Shown piece by piece: positions 53,408-62,210 of a stretch of DNA of 64,000 bases. Numbering within the stretch: the stretch's first letter is position 1; each line of letters opens with the position of its first letter. Location of the stretch: positions 113,514 to 177,513 of the forward strand of contig SJCO01000017.1 of the NCBI GenBank assembly GCA_005217565.1. The letters are read 5' to 3'. The notes beneath the pieces were generated by a model that saw only the letters and a program-made list of their open reading frames with translations, ran no database searches and had not been told where the DNA came from. A program made the translations under genes and the position numbers. The DNA comes from Puteibacter caeruleilacunae. GTDB lineage: Bacteria > Bacteroidota > Bacteroidia > Bacteroidales > Prolixibacteraceae.

Positions 53408-54280
53408 TTAAAGTGAGAAGTTCTCTAAAAGTGAGCCAAATTTGCCAGAATTGCTATCTTTTAGTGTTTGCATGATCTCAGTTCTATTGTTCATTACAAA
53501 GGGACCATACGTGACTATTGGTTCATTTATAGGTTCTCCAGAAAGTAATACAGCTTTACTATCTTCGGTAGCGGTTAGTATTATCTTTCGGTCTCGTGAT
53601 TTTTCAAACCAAACGAGATCTTTCTCTCGTGAATGGGAGAAATTGTTGATTGTGAATCTTCCTTCGAGATGATACAGTAGCGTATTAAAACCTTCGGGAA
53701 TATGTATATGCTCGGAGGAACCAGTTTTCATTTCAATGATTAAAACTTTGGTTGAAGTATATGATGAGAATGGTCCTTTTATTCCTTTGTGTTGACCACT
53801 TATAATGTCGACAACTACTTTGTTGTTTGAGTTGCTTTTGGGGATTTCTTCTTTTTGAAGTGCATGATATACAGGTGTGTTCATTTTCGATTTGGCAGGA
53901 GAATTAAGCCAGAACTGTAAAATATTGTAATTCCCTCCCGATCGTGCCAATTCTTTGGATGGACGTTCGCTGTGTATGATTCCTCTTCCTGCATTCATCC
54001 ACTGTACTCCTCCTGCTTTTACAATATGATCATTACCTATTGAATCACGATGATGAACACTACCTTCGAGTATAAGCGTGATAGGAGAGAATCCTCTATG
54101 TGGATGTGGTCCAACTCCTAATTCTTGTTGATGTTGTTTCCCTGGAAGACGGTCGGACCAATGATGAATCAATACAAAAGGATCGACATACTTAATGTGT
54201 TTGTTGGGGAGTGCCTGATTTAGCAAGTTTCCTCCCATATTTACCTTTACAGCTCTTATTACTCGTTTTACTCTCAGCAT
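53408..54280 (-). CDS. Pirin family protein
   Basis: A 290-residue bicupin starting at the ATG at 54280 (the frame is open to another ATG at 54313, but MLRVKRVIRAVK is where pirins begin). The iron-binding cupin motif is GPHPHRGFSPITLILEG followed by GIIHSE, giving the His/His/His/Glu set. VQWMNAGRGIIHSE and the second cupin with IHIPEGFNTLLYHLEG are also typical. Pirins have quercetinase activity or act as redox-sensing regulators. A pirin gene alone does not tell which applies here. Confidence 0.92.
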   Translation of the reverse strand: MLRVKRVIRAVKVNMGGNLLNQALPNKHIKYVDPFVLIHHWSDRLPGKQHQQELGVGPHPHRGFSPITLILEGSVHHRDSIGNDHIVKAGGVQWMNAGRGIIHSERPSKELARSGGNYNILQFWLNSPAKSKMNTPVYHALQKEEIPKSNSNNKVVVDIISGQHKGIKGPFSSYTSTKVLIIEMKTGSSEHIHIPEGFNTLLYHLEGRFTINNFSHSREKDLVWFEKSRDRKIILTATEDSKAVLLSGEPINEPIVTYGPFVMNNRTEIMQTLKDSNSGKFGSLLENFSL

Positions 54281-54424
54281 ACAATCTTGTTTTAAATTAA
54301 TGCATTTTAGCATTAAAGTGGATGTAGTGAGTGGTTAACTAGTTGTATTAAATTAACGAGATATCAGGTAAATAGTTTATATGCCACTATTGTGATATAT
54401 CTGAATAGCGGGTAAAACTTCAGA

Positions 54425-56917
54425 TTAAGCACTGGGCTTTTTTCTCTTTACACCCCTTAGTGCCTCAGCCTTGAGAGGATCTTCAGGCCAATAATGTTTA
54501 GCGTATTTTATTCTTAACTCTTTTCTTACTTCGAAATAGGTATTAGCCCAGAAGTTTCTTAAATCAGATGTAATCTGTATCGGTCTGGATGCAGGTGATA
54601 GTAAATGCATTAAAACAGATACCTGGTTATTACATATCTGTGGAGTTGTTGTCATACTGAAAACTTCCTGTATACGAACAGCAAGAATCGGAGATGATCC
54701 ATCAGCTTGATAATTAAGTTTTATTCTTGAGCCACTTGGGACTTTAATTCGCTCAGGAGCCAACGTATCTAATTTTTCCTGAAGCTCCCATGGCAGAGCG
54801 TGTAATACAATGTCTTTTAAATTAAGTTGTTTAAGATCAGCTGTCTTTTTAATATTGTTTAAGTAAGGTGTTAACCAATCTGCGTTAGTTTTAAGCAGGA
54901 ACGAAGTGCTAACATCAGGCCATTCGGAAGTTGTATCCCACTGACTAAGAGAGATAATTCTGTTTTGTAACTGTGTAAATTCATCATTGAAATTCAAAAG
55001 CAGCTGTCCTTCTTTTTCTATGGCCTTATTTAATGCTTCCATGATATCTTCAGGATCGGGGTGTTGAAGAGGCTTGGATTGGAGTATGATATTACCAATC
55101 CTCAGTTCCGAGACAGCAACGATACCTCCCTTGCGGGTATCCCATGTGATAGTTTCGATGGATTTAACCAGAGGTTGAAGATCTTGAGGATTAAGAGGGG
55201 AGGCAAGAAAAATCCTTCCCATGTCAGCTTGGGCGTTTACATGAGCAATAGCTAACCAAGGTTCATAAGCTAAGTCGTCATCTTTTCCTGCTTTTACAAT
55301 TGCACCATTGGCCATTTGGAAAGGGGCATTATTCCCTGGTTTTGCATGTGCAATACGCTCAGGATATGCATGAACCAGAAGAAGGCCTGTTTCATATGGA
55401 TTTACTGCACTATTATCGGCTTTTATTTTGAAAAGGTTGCGATATGAAGCAGCTGCTTTGTCGATTTTATTCATACTCCGCAAAGTACTTGTTCCTGATC
55501 TGTGTCTTCGTAAGGCTTCTATACGCAGGTTGATATCTATTCCAGCATCTCTTGTCAGCGGATCTCTTTCTTCCAATATTGCGGCAATATCGGTCGCCAA
55601 TGGAAGCATGTCACTATGTTTTGCCATAATTAGCATGTGCGCAATTCGAGGATGACAAGGAAGATTGTGTATTTCTTTACCATGGGGTGTTATGGTATCG
55701 TTTTCGAGTGCCTGCAGGTGATGTAATGTAGATTTGGCCTGAAATACAGCATGCTTGGGAGGAGGAGTTAGCCATGTTAGCTGAGTAATATCTTTTACTC
55801 CCCATTGTGCCATGTCAAGCATTAATGATGCAAGATCAGCTTCTAAAATTTCAGGAGTGCGATGTTCCTTAAGGTATTGGTGAGTAGCCTTATTCCACAT
55901 CCTGTAACATACCCCAGGTCCTAGTCGTCCTGCTCTTCCGGTGCGCTGCTCTGCAGAATCTTGGGAAATATCAATTGTTTGTAATTTGGAAAGACCACTG
56001 CGGGAATCGAATTTAGATGTGCGACTATAACCACAATCTACAACAGTAGAAATACCTTCTATTGTCAGACTGGTTTCTGCGATTGAAGTTGCAAGAACTA
56101 TTTTTCTTTTACCATTCTTGTCAGGAGTGATTGCAGCATATTGTTTGCCCGGAGGTAGCATCCCGTATAAAGGATGGATGGTAATATGAGATAGTTCTTT
56201 TCTTAGGATGCTTTCACACCTTCTAATCTCTCCTACCCCTGGAAGAAATACCAAAATATCACCTTGCTGTTCTTCTGCTGCCCTTAATACTGTTCTCGCC
56301 GTTAGTTCAGGGAGCATCATCTCATCACGTTGATCAGTATATATGACCTTCACAGGAAACATTCTGCCTTTACTTTCCACGATTTTTGCATTCAGAAGTT
56401 CACTCAGCTTAGGCATGTCGAGTGTTGCCGACATGATTAAAATGCGCAGATCTGGGCGGAGGATTTGTTGAGACTCTCGACAGAGAGCTAATGCTACATC
56501 TGCAAAAATACTGCGTTCGTGAAATTCATCAAATATCACCAGACCTACATCTTCCAGAGCATTGTCGGATTGCAACATACGTGTAAGAATACCTTCTGTA
56601 ACGACTTCAAGGCGAGTGTTGGGACCTATTCTTTGTTCAAATCGAATGCGATAGCCTACTGTCTCTCCAACCTGTTCATGAAGTAATTCTGCGATACGTG
56701 CAGCAATTGAGCGTGCAGCCAATCGTCTTGGCTCAAGCATTATTATTTTTTTCCCGTTTAGCCAGGGTTCTTCAAGAAGGGCTGGAGGTACCAAAGTACT
56801 TTTTCCTGCGCCAGGAGGAGCACTAAGTATTAATGTGTTCTCTTTAGAGAGCTTTTTAGTAATTGCTGGAATTGATTCAGCAACCGGAAGATTGATATTT
56901 GAATAAGTAAATTTCAA
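54425..56917 (-). CDS. hrpB: ATP-dependent helicase HrpB
   Basis: An 830-residue DEAH/RHA-type helicase. Motif I is SAPPGAGKSTLVPPALL (near 35), motif II DEFHERS, motif III MSATLD, and motif VI QRTGRAGRLGPGVCYR. The long C-terminal region, including YAKHYWPEDPL and final Lys/Arg-rich tail, matches the HrpB-specific domain. Length is normal (about 810-840). HrpB is widespread, and its role in RNA metabolism is poorly defined. It is separated from pirin by about 145 bp and starts 55 bp from the small barrel gene. Confidence 0.95.
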   Translation of the reverse strand: MKFTYSNINLPVAESIPAITKKLSKENTLILSAPPGAGKSTLVPPALLEEPWLNGKKIIMLEPRRLAARSIAARIAELLHEQVGETVGYRIRFEQRIGPNTRLEVVTEGILTRMLQSDNALEDVGLVIFDEFHERSIFADVALALCRESQQILRPDLRILIMSATLDMPKLSELLNAKIVESKGRMFPVKVIYTDQRDEMMLPELTARTVLRAAEEQQGDILVFLPGVGEIRRCESILRKELSHITIHPLYGMLPPGKQYAAITPDKNGKRKIVLATSIAETSLTIEGISTVVDCGYSRTSKFDSRSGLSKLQTIDISQDSAEQRTGRAGRLGPGVCYRMWNKATHQYLKEHRTPEILEADLASLMLDMAQWGVKDITQLTWLTPPPKHAVFQAKSTLHHLQALENDTITPHGKEIHNLPCHPRIAHMLIMAKHSDMLPLATDIAAILEERDPLTRDAGIDINLRIEALRRHRSGTSTLRSMNKIDKAAASYRNLFKIKADNSAVNPYETGLLLVHAYPERIAHAKPGNNAPFQMANGAIVKAGKDDDLAYEPWLAIAHVNAQADMGRIFLASPLNPQDLQPLVKSIETITWDTRKGGIVAVSELRIGNIILQSKPLQHPDPEDIMEALNKAIEKEGQLLLNFNDEFTQLQNRIISLSQWDTTSEWPDVSTSFLLKTNADWLTPYLNNIKKTADLKQLNLKDIVLHALPWELQEKLDTLAPERIKVPSGSRIKLNYQADGSSPILAVRIQEVFSMTTTPQICNNQVSVLMHLLSPASRPIQITSDLRNFWANTYFEVRKELRIKYAKHYWPEDPLKAEALRGVKRKKPSA

Positions 56918-56972
56918 TGCCTGCTTTTTTTATGCAGGCAAAGATAGAATATTTTCAATGGTCAAGAATAGG

Positions 56973-57503
56973 TTAAAATGAGTAGCCGATTTTTAAGTCT
57001 AATCCCACTGCTGTTTCCCAATCAAAATGTTCTTCTTTATAGGTTCCAATACCAGCCGCAAATTCAAAGATCCAGTTTTTTCCAATGCAACGTTTTAATC
57101 CCCATTTGGGGATAATGCTATAGGAGCTAATTGATTCAGCATTGTCTCCTATGCTTATGTCTCCCAGTTGATGGTCGATTGAAATCGAAAGATAGTTCCC
57201 GGCATTGTGAATTAGCTTTTTCCCTTTTTGTTCACGTTTAGTACGATTGTAATAATAACGAGGTTCAAATCTAAGGACTGGTGCAACCAACCAATAGTCG
57301 CCTCCCCATAATGAATATCCAAATGCACCTCCCAGCATAATCTCTCCATTTAAAGCAATTTTTGAGGAGATAGGATGCTCATATGCATAACCTAATCCCA
57401 AAAAGGTTGCTTTGATGTTATGTGTTTTGTTGAGATCAGAATTTTGAGAGTAGCTCTTTGTGAAACATAGGAGAAGGATCACTGCACATAAATAGTATTT
57501 CAT
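56973..57503 (-). CDS. Small outer-membrane beta-barrel-like protein
   Basis: A 176-residue protein with a signal peptide (MKYYLCAVILLLCFTKSYSQ) and about eight predicted amphipathic strands with aromatic girdles (GYAYEHPISSKIALNGEIMLGG, APVLRFEPRYYYNRTKRE) ending in the barrel-type terminus KIGYSF. Size and layout resemble DUF3575-like eight-stranded barrels. The function is unknown; adhesion or structural roles are possible. It is on the same strand as hrpB and 55 bp upstream of it. Confidence 0.65.
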   Translation of the reverse strand: MKYYLCAVILLLCFTKSYSQNSDLNKTHNIKATFLGLGYAYEHPISSKIALNGEIMLGGAFGYSLWGGDYWLVAPVLRFEPRYYYNRTKREQKGKKLIHNAGNYLSISIDHQLGDISIGDNAESISSYSIIPKWGLKRCIGKNWIFEFAAGIGTYKEEHFDWETAVGLDLKIGYSF

Positions 57504-57941
57504 CTCATTAAATTTATTATTTCCAATTGCATAAGATGGAACTCTCGATGAATTTTAATCATTCTCGTGTGTGTATTTTAGAATGCTAAAATTCATGTTC
57601 GTTTCATCTGATTAAAATTTTTTGATTTCTGAATGTTCGTAAAGAACTAATAGATCCAGTAAATCACATAAGAATTGTTTTCTATCCGTATCAAATAATA
57701 TGAGCGAATAAAATTAGAAAAAATAATATGTTTATTGCAGTCTTGGGTTTGTGTTTTTTTATTGAAATTGTTTTTTATAATTAACCTTGTTTAATGAGGT
57801 TTAACCATGATCACTTACCATGTATTTGCATAAATATTCCATATAAGAGCAGATTAACAACAGAATTTATGCTGATTCTGTTATTAATCGCATGACTTAA
57901 TATTTGATACCATTATTGATATTAATTAGTGGAGGTCGTAT
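57504..57941. other. AT-rich intergenic region with one hairpin
   Basis: About 440 bp without a coding-like frame. The only structure I see is the hairpin at 57852-57889, listed separately. Confidence 0.5.
57852..57889 (-). terminator. 15-bp hairpin downstream of the GldL-like gene
   Basis: Positions 57852-57866 and 57875-57889 pair with a single C-A mismatch around an 8-nt loop (TTATGCTG). It lies 53 bp beyond the stop of the minus-strand GldL-like gene. No T run, so termination is likely but not certain. Confidence 0.55.
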
Positions 57942-58154
57942 TTAGTCGTTATCTTCCTCCTCTAGCTGTTTTATCGTTTTTTTCAATCTTCGATATTCAA
58001 TAGTACTGAAAATAAAATGACCTATAAATCCGATATAAAGTAAAGTTACTCCATGCGGATAGTGTTGTAGTCTGAAAATTGCCCCCAGGATAATCAATAA
58101 AGCCGTGAATCCAAGAAAGGCATTCATTATTCTGTCGATCTGTTTGTTGTTCAT
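57942..58154 (-). CDS. GldL-like small membrane protein
   Basis: A 70-residue protein with two membrane helices (about 12-28 and 35-52) joined by FRLQHYPHG, followed by a charged tail EYRRLKKTIKQLEEEDND. The GAIFRLQHYPHG junction resembles the GA-F-x-x-H-x-P turn at the N-terminus of the gliding/type IX secretion motor protein GldL, but the rest of GldL is missing and no gldK, gldM or gldN gene is near. It is a stand-alone paralogue of the membrane segment or simply convergent. Confidence 0.55.
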   Translation of the reverse strand: MNNKQIDRIMNAFLGFTALLIILGAIFRLQHYPHGVTLLYIGFIGHFIFSTIEYRRLKKTIKQLEEEDND

Positions 58155-58318
58155 AGTTGCTAGTGTTTAGTGATTGGAATGGTTGCTTTTATTACAATGA
58201 ATATATGAAAAAAAAATGAGGATTTAAAAGAGATAGAAGGATGATTGAGGCGTATCATGATAAGAATGAGCTTGTTTTGATCAAGATTATGTTGTGGAAT
58301 ATACCAGGAATGCATATG

Positions 58319-58391
58319 ATCAACGCTATATATTCCCTATACTTCCCCTATGTATTCCCTATTAAAAGTATAGGGAATATATAGCGTTGAT
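58319..58391. repeat. Perfect 26-bp inverted repeat with 21-nt loop
   Basis: Arm 58319-58344 (begins ATCAACGCTATATATTCC) is the exact reverse complement of 58366-58391. The loop 58345-58365 contains TATTCCCTAT, a second copy of a segment of the left arm (58331-58340), so the right arm can pair with either. It is not next to a stop codon and has no T run. Confidence 0.9.
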
Positions 58392-58513
58392 ATGGAGATG
58401 ATACGGAGTTATAGTTAATGGAGTAATAGTTGAAAAGGACTATCGTAGGCTTTTAACTTTTCGTTTTGGATGTGTTCTTAAGGCGTGAAGTATCAGTTTG
58501 AGGAGACGAAAAA

Positions 58514-58542
58514 AAGGCTGTTCAAGTGAGATGAACAGCCTT
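58514..58542 (-). terminator. Terminator of the secreted coiled-coil protein gene
   Basis: AAGGCTGTTCA (58514-58524) and TGAACAGCCTT (58532-58542) form a perfect 11-bp stem; on the minus strand it is followed by a run of T. It lies 27 bp after the stop codon. Confidence 0.9.
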
Positions 58543-58568
58543 GCGAATTACTTATATAAACTGCGAAT

Positions 58569-59120
58569 TTAATAAGTCGAAATAACTAGAGAGTACTTTC
58601 CTTCAGCGTCATCGGATTCTATTTTCAGTTTCCAGCTTCCTATATATTTGCTTTTCTCCTCCTTTAGAATAAGAACATGCGACCATTGAAGATCGGCTGA
58701 AGGATCTATCAATACTTCTTTCATGGGATCTCCATTTGGAAGCAAAATAGCTACTTTAATTTCGCCATCTTCACATTCCCCAACAAGTTCAATCTTAATT
58801 TTCTTGATATTTTCATCCACTTGAAAGGTTCTGCTTGACTTAATCGTTTCTCCATCAAAGTGTTTTGATAAACGTAACGTACTTGACTTGTCGTCCCAAA
58901 ACGAATCAAAATGATATACCTTTGGTAAACGTTTTAATTCTTCCTGTGCCATTTTTCGAGCTTCTTCTACCTGCTTCCTTATTTCCTCTTTTTGCAGATA
59001 GATCTCTTTTTTAAGCTCATCTTTTTCTTTCTTAGATTGAGCTGTAGCTATAGATGGAATCATGAAGGCAATCATCACTGCTATCAGCCCAACAATCCTT
59101 ATTTTTTTAGACCTGTTCAT
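58569..59120 (-). CDS. Secreted protein with short coiled coil and beta domain, unknown function
   Basis: A 183-residue protein with a signal peptide to about residue 27 (IPSIATAQ). Residues 28-65 are strongly charged with heptad-like spacing (KKEKDELKKEIYLQKEEIRK and QVEEARKMAQEELKRL), a likely coiled coil. The rest is a predicted beta-sandwich (KIKIELVGECEDGEIKVAILLPNG, WKLKIESDDAEGKYSLVIS), reminiscent of cell-surface carbohydrate- or protease-associated P-domains but not clearly one. It is divergent from the histidine kinase gene, and the 11-bp direct repeats between them start about 60 bp from its ATG, so it may be a target of that two-component system. Confidence 0.7.
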   Translation of the reverse strand: MNRSKKIRIVGLIAVMIAFMIPSIATAQSKKEKDELKKEIYLQKEEIRKQVEEARKMAQEELKRLPKVYHFDSFWDDKSSTLRLSKHFDGETIKSSRTFQVDENIKKIKIELVGECEDGEIKVAILLPNGDPMKEVLIDPSADLQWSHVLILKEEKSKYIGSWKLKIESDDAEGKYSLVISTY

Positions 59121-59182
59121 GATAAGTATAGATTAAGTTTTCATTGCTATTGTAAAGGTACATATCATATCGCTTTTTTAGT

Positions 59183-59215
59183 GTTAACGACGCGTTAACG
59201 ACGGGTTAATGATTT
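59183..59215. repeat. Three 11-bp direct repeats, candidate response-regulator site
   Basis: Units GTTAACGACGC (59183), GTTAACGACGG (59194) and GTTAATGATTT (59205) share GTTAAyGA at an 11-bp period, the arrangement used by OmpR/PhoB-type regulators. The site lies between a divergent secreted-protein gene and the histidine kinase gene, just upstream of a -7-like TACCTTTA (59160-59153, minus). Confidence 0.65.
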
Positions 59216-59347
59216 TTTCATTAAGCTAAAACCATATAGATTTACAGCTGTTAATGAGTATTAGAGATATACTAGGAGAGTATATTCGGTGTGAATAGTT
59301 ATACATAATTAGATTATAATACTTAAATTCAGGAAGAATTTAGAAGA

Positions 59348-60736
59348 ATGAAGCAGCGCTATATCTTTATATTGTCGTTTATTGCCCTAATAGGACTTGT
59401 TGTAGTGCAAGGTTATGTAGTTAATGAACTCTATCGATTAAAATCAAAAGAGTTTGATAATTTGTATGGCGGGCATGTTTATAGGGCAATGGAATACATC
59501 GACGCTGAAATTGATTTTCAGCCCTTAGATAGTGTATTTGTTAATCTTAATGTGCTTGCTTATGAGATATTTGAGCAGAGTGCAGAATTTGATATTGTTC
59601 AAGGTGATGATAAGATCAAATCGCGAATCGTCGATTCTTTTGAAAATATCGTTAGTGAACACGAACAGATTACTCCTTTTTTGAGGGAGTATCTAGCTTC
59701 GTATAACTTGGATCCTGATTTTAATTCAGGCTTTCACGTTCGGGAATTGAGTTTGATCGATAAAGGGGAAAAGTATCAGATCTATAAATCACGAAAGAAG
59801 ATTGAGCATAATGAGGAGTCACGATTTGTTTCTGCAAGTTCGATGTTTGCACGTTCGTTGATTTATGAAATGGATAATTATAGCTTCGTTATCGATTTTT
59901 ATATCGACTTTACCCATAAGAAAATGATTATCCTCAATGAAATGAAGGGAATATTATTGTTGATAACCTTTGTGATGATTGTGATTATGGCTGCCTTTAT
60001 TTCCACATTGAGAAATATGATGAAGCAAAAGAAATTATCAGATATCAAGACTGATTTTATCAATAATATGACGCATGAGTTAAAAACACCACTGTCAACT
60101 ATTGCGGTAGCCAGTTCATCGCTCACCGTTGAAAAGATTCAGCAGGATAGGGAAAAGACGAAGATGCTATCGGGAATTATAAAAAAGCAGAATCGTCATT
60201 TAACTCAAATGATTGATCATATACTGGATATAAGTGTTATTGATCGGAATGAGTTTAACCTTAATAAAGAAGAAGTTGAAGTTATACCATTCATACAGGA
60301 AATAGCAGAAGCATTTAGAGTAGAGTATAAGGATTCAAAGGTAAATCTTGTTGAAGAATATGTGCCGGGACCATTCTCAACGCTTGAATTAGATGCTTTT
60401 CAAATGACCAGGGTAATTAATAATTTACTGTCGAATGCAGTAAAGTATTGTGATGAGGATCCAAGAATAATTATACGGGTTATTATTGATGTTGATTTAG
60501 TCATAGAAGTTGCTGATAATGGGATCGGTATAAGGAAAGAAGACTTGCGAGAAATCTTTACAAAGTTTTACAGATGTAACCATGAGCATAAGCTTAAAGT
60601 AAAAGGATTAGGGTTAGGTCTGTATTTTGTACGAAATATAATAGCTGCCCATGGAGGTAATATAATGGTGCAAAGTGTTCCGAATAATGGAACTACATTT
60701 AAAATTAGTATTCCTCGAAAAATAAGTGAATCATGA
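59348..60736 (+). CDS. Sensor histidine kinase
   Basis: A 462-residue membrane kinase. TM helix 1 is at about 5-25, TM helix 2 at about 201-222, and the 175-residue periplasmic sensor between them has no domain I recognise. The HisKA domain follows with phosphorylated His243 in NNMTHELKTPLSTI, then HATPase motifs VINNLLSNAVKYC (N box), VADNGIGI (G1) and GLGLGLYFVRN (G2). Its stop overlaps the ATG of the response regulator by 4 bp. The signal is unknown; divergence from a secreted beta protein hints at an envelope cue. Confidence 0.95.
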   Translation: MKQRYIFILSFIALIGLVVVQGYVVNELYRLKSKEFDNLYGGHVYRAMEYIDAEIDFQPLDSVFVNLNVLAYEIFEQSAEFDIVQGDDKIKSRIVDSFENIVSEHEQITPFLREYLASYNLDPDFNSGFHVRELSLIDKGEKYQIYKSRKKIEHNEESRFVSASSMFARSLIYEMDNYSFVIDFYIDFTHKKMIILNEMKGILLLITFVMIVIMAAFISTLRNMMKQKKLSDIKTDFINNMTHELKTPLSTIAVASSSLTVEKIQQDREKTKMLSGIIKKQNRHLTQMIDHILDISVIDRNEFNLNKEEVEVIPFIQEIAEAFRVEYKDSKVNLVEEYVPGPFSTLELDAFQMTRVINNLLSNAVKYCDEDPRIIIRVIIDVDLVIEVADNGIGIRKEDLREIFTKFYRCNHEHKLKVKGLGLGLYFVRNIIAAHGGNIMVQSVPNNGTTFKISIPRKISES

Positions 60737-61404
60737 TAAGAATTCTTTTGGCTGAAGATGATATAGATTTAGGAAATGTGCTATCTCAGTTTTTGCAGAT
60801 GAGTGGTTATGAAGTTATGCTTGCCAGAGATGGTGAGGAAGCGCTTGAATATTTTAAGAAAGAAAAAGCAGACATATGTGTTTTTGATGTGATGATGCCT
60901 AAAATGGATGGTTTTACATTGGCAAAACATGTTCGAAAATTAAATAGCGATGTTCCTTTTGTGTTCTTAACTGCAAAGAATCAGAAAGCAGATATATTAA
61001 CAGGATTGAAACTGGGGGCCGATGATTACATAACCAAACCATTCGAAGTGGAAGAGTTGGTGTTACGCATACAGAACATTCTGAAAAGATCACATGTAGA
61101 GCAACCTGATGTGCTGGAAATTGGAGAAGTGACGCTTTATTTTAATGAATTTAAGTTGAAGACAAATACAACCGAGCATAGATTAACTCAAAAAGAAGCT
61201 GAGCTATTGCGCTATCTGATTGTTCATAAGAACAAAGTACTCAAGCGCGAGGATATCCTTGTGGAATTATGGGGTGATAATGATTACTTTATGGGACGAA
61301 GTATGGATGTGTTTATCAGTCGAATTCGTAAATATTTAAGTGCCGACGAAAGGTTGTATTTGGATACGATTCGGGGGGTTGGATACATTCTGGGAGAAAA
61401 TTAA
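60733..61404 (+). CDS. OmpR-family response regulator
   Basis: A 223-residue regulator with receiver domain (acidic pocket AEDDID near 8-12, phosphorylated Asp52 in VFDVMMPK, LTAK, and the conserved Lys in ITKPFEVEE) and a C-terminal winged-helix Trans_reg_C DNA-binding domain (TQKEAELLRYLIVHKNKV, RSMDVFISRIRKYL, IRGVGYIL). The ATGA overlap with the kinase gene indicates translational coupling. OmpR-type regulators bind direct repeats about 10-11 bp apart, matching the array upstream of the kinase. Confidence 0.96.
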   Translation: MIRILLAEDDIDLGNVLSQFLQMSGYEVMLARDGEEALEYFKKEKADICVFDVMMPKMDGFTLAKHVRKLNSDVPFVFLTAKNQKADILTGLKLGADDYITKPFEVEELVLRIQNILKRSHVEQPDVLEIGEVTLYFNEFKLKTNTTEHRLTQKEAELLRYLIVHKNKVLKREDILVELWGDNDYFMGRSMDVFISRIRKYLSADERLYLDTIRGVGYILGEN

Positions 61405-61522
61405 TCCAGTATTATAAAGTTCAACGGAACGCACAATTTGTTACATTTGAAAGTTAAACCATGGATTTTTAATGTTGACTTATCATGAAGTGATTTATTT
61501 TGATGAATGAAAAACAGTAGAG

Positions 61523-62155
61523 ATGGAATTGGACAAAGTACTTTTTTGGAATGTTGATACCCAGGTTGACTTTATTGAACCAACGGGAAAGCTTTATGCT
61601 CCGGGAGCTGAAGAAATAAGACCTATACTGGGTAAAATAACCTCTTATGCAAAGGATAATAGAATTAAAGTGGTGAATACAGCCGATCACCATAAAATTA
61701 CTTCAGAAGAGTTATCTTCTCATCCAGATTATATTGATTCATTTCCTCAGCATTGTATGGCAGGCTCAAAAGGAGCAGCATTTGTGGAGGAAACAAATCC
61801 TGACAATCCATTAATTTTGGAATGGGATAAAGAGTATGTATTGCATGAGGACTTTTTTGATGCAGGAAAACACCGTAACATTTTAATCCGAAAGGATTCG
61901 TTTGATGTGTTCGAGGGAAACCCAAATACTGAGAACTTTTTATCATTAATAAATCCAGAACGGATCTTTGTTTATGGTGTTACTACGAATGTTTGTGTTG
62001 ATTATGCAGTCGTGGGATTAGCAGAACGAGGATATGAGGTTTTCGTGATTGAAGATGGGATAAAGGAATTGCCGAATATTCCACTTCCTTTTGATAAGTG
62101 GACTGAGTTGGGAGTAAAGATGATAAAATTTGAAGATATAGTGAATTACTTATAA
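61523..62155 (+). CDS. Isochorismatase-like cysteine hydrolase (nicotinamidase-type)
   Basis: A 210-residue cysteine hydrolase. The expected triad is present: Asp12 in WNVDTQVDF, Lys124 in IRKDSFDVF and Cys158 in VTTNVCVDYAV. HH of TADHH and the FPQHC segment resemble nicotinamidase metal and substrate loops, so nicotinamide deamidation in NAD salvage is the leading guess; other amides are possible. Monocistronic between the two-component system and a terminator. Confidence 0.88.
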   Translation: MELDKVLFWNVDTQVDFIEPTGKLYAPGAEEIRPILGKITSYAKDNRIKVVNTADHHKITSEELSSHPDYIDSFPQHCMAGSKGAAFVEETNPDNPLILEWDKEYVLHEDFFDAGKHRNILIRKDSFDVFEGNPNTENFLSLINPERIFVYGVTTNVCVDYAVVGLAERGYEVFVIEDGIKELPNIPLPFDKWTELGVKMIKFEDIVNYL

Positions 62156-62158
62156 AAG

Positions 62159-62191
62159 AAAAGCGTTTGAAGTTATCCTTCAAACGCTTTT
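62159..62191. terminator. Bidirectional terminator
   Basis: A 14-bp perfect stem (62159-62172 with 62178-62191), 5-nt loop, with A- and T-rich ends on both sides. It separates the convergent hydrolase (+) and methionine aminopeptidase (-) genes. Confidence 0.92.
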
Positions 62192-62210
62192 TCATTATAG
62201 AATGTATTTT

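Larger units (their letters stand above)
58155..58568. other. Intergenic region with a large inverted repeat
   Basis: About 414 bp with no gene. It contains the 26-bp inverted repeat at 58319-58391 and the terminator at 58514-58542. The bases in between show no coding bias that I can see. Confidence 0.55.
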
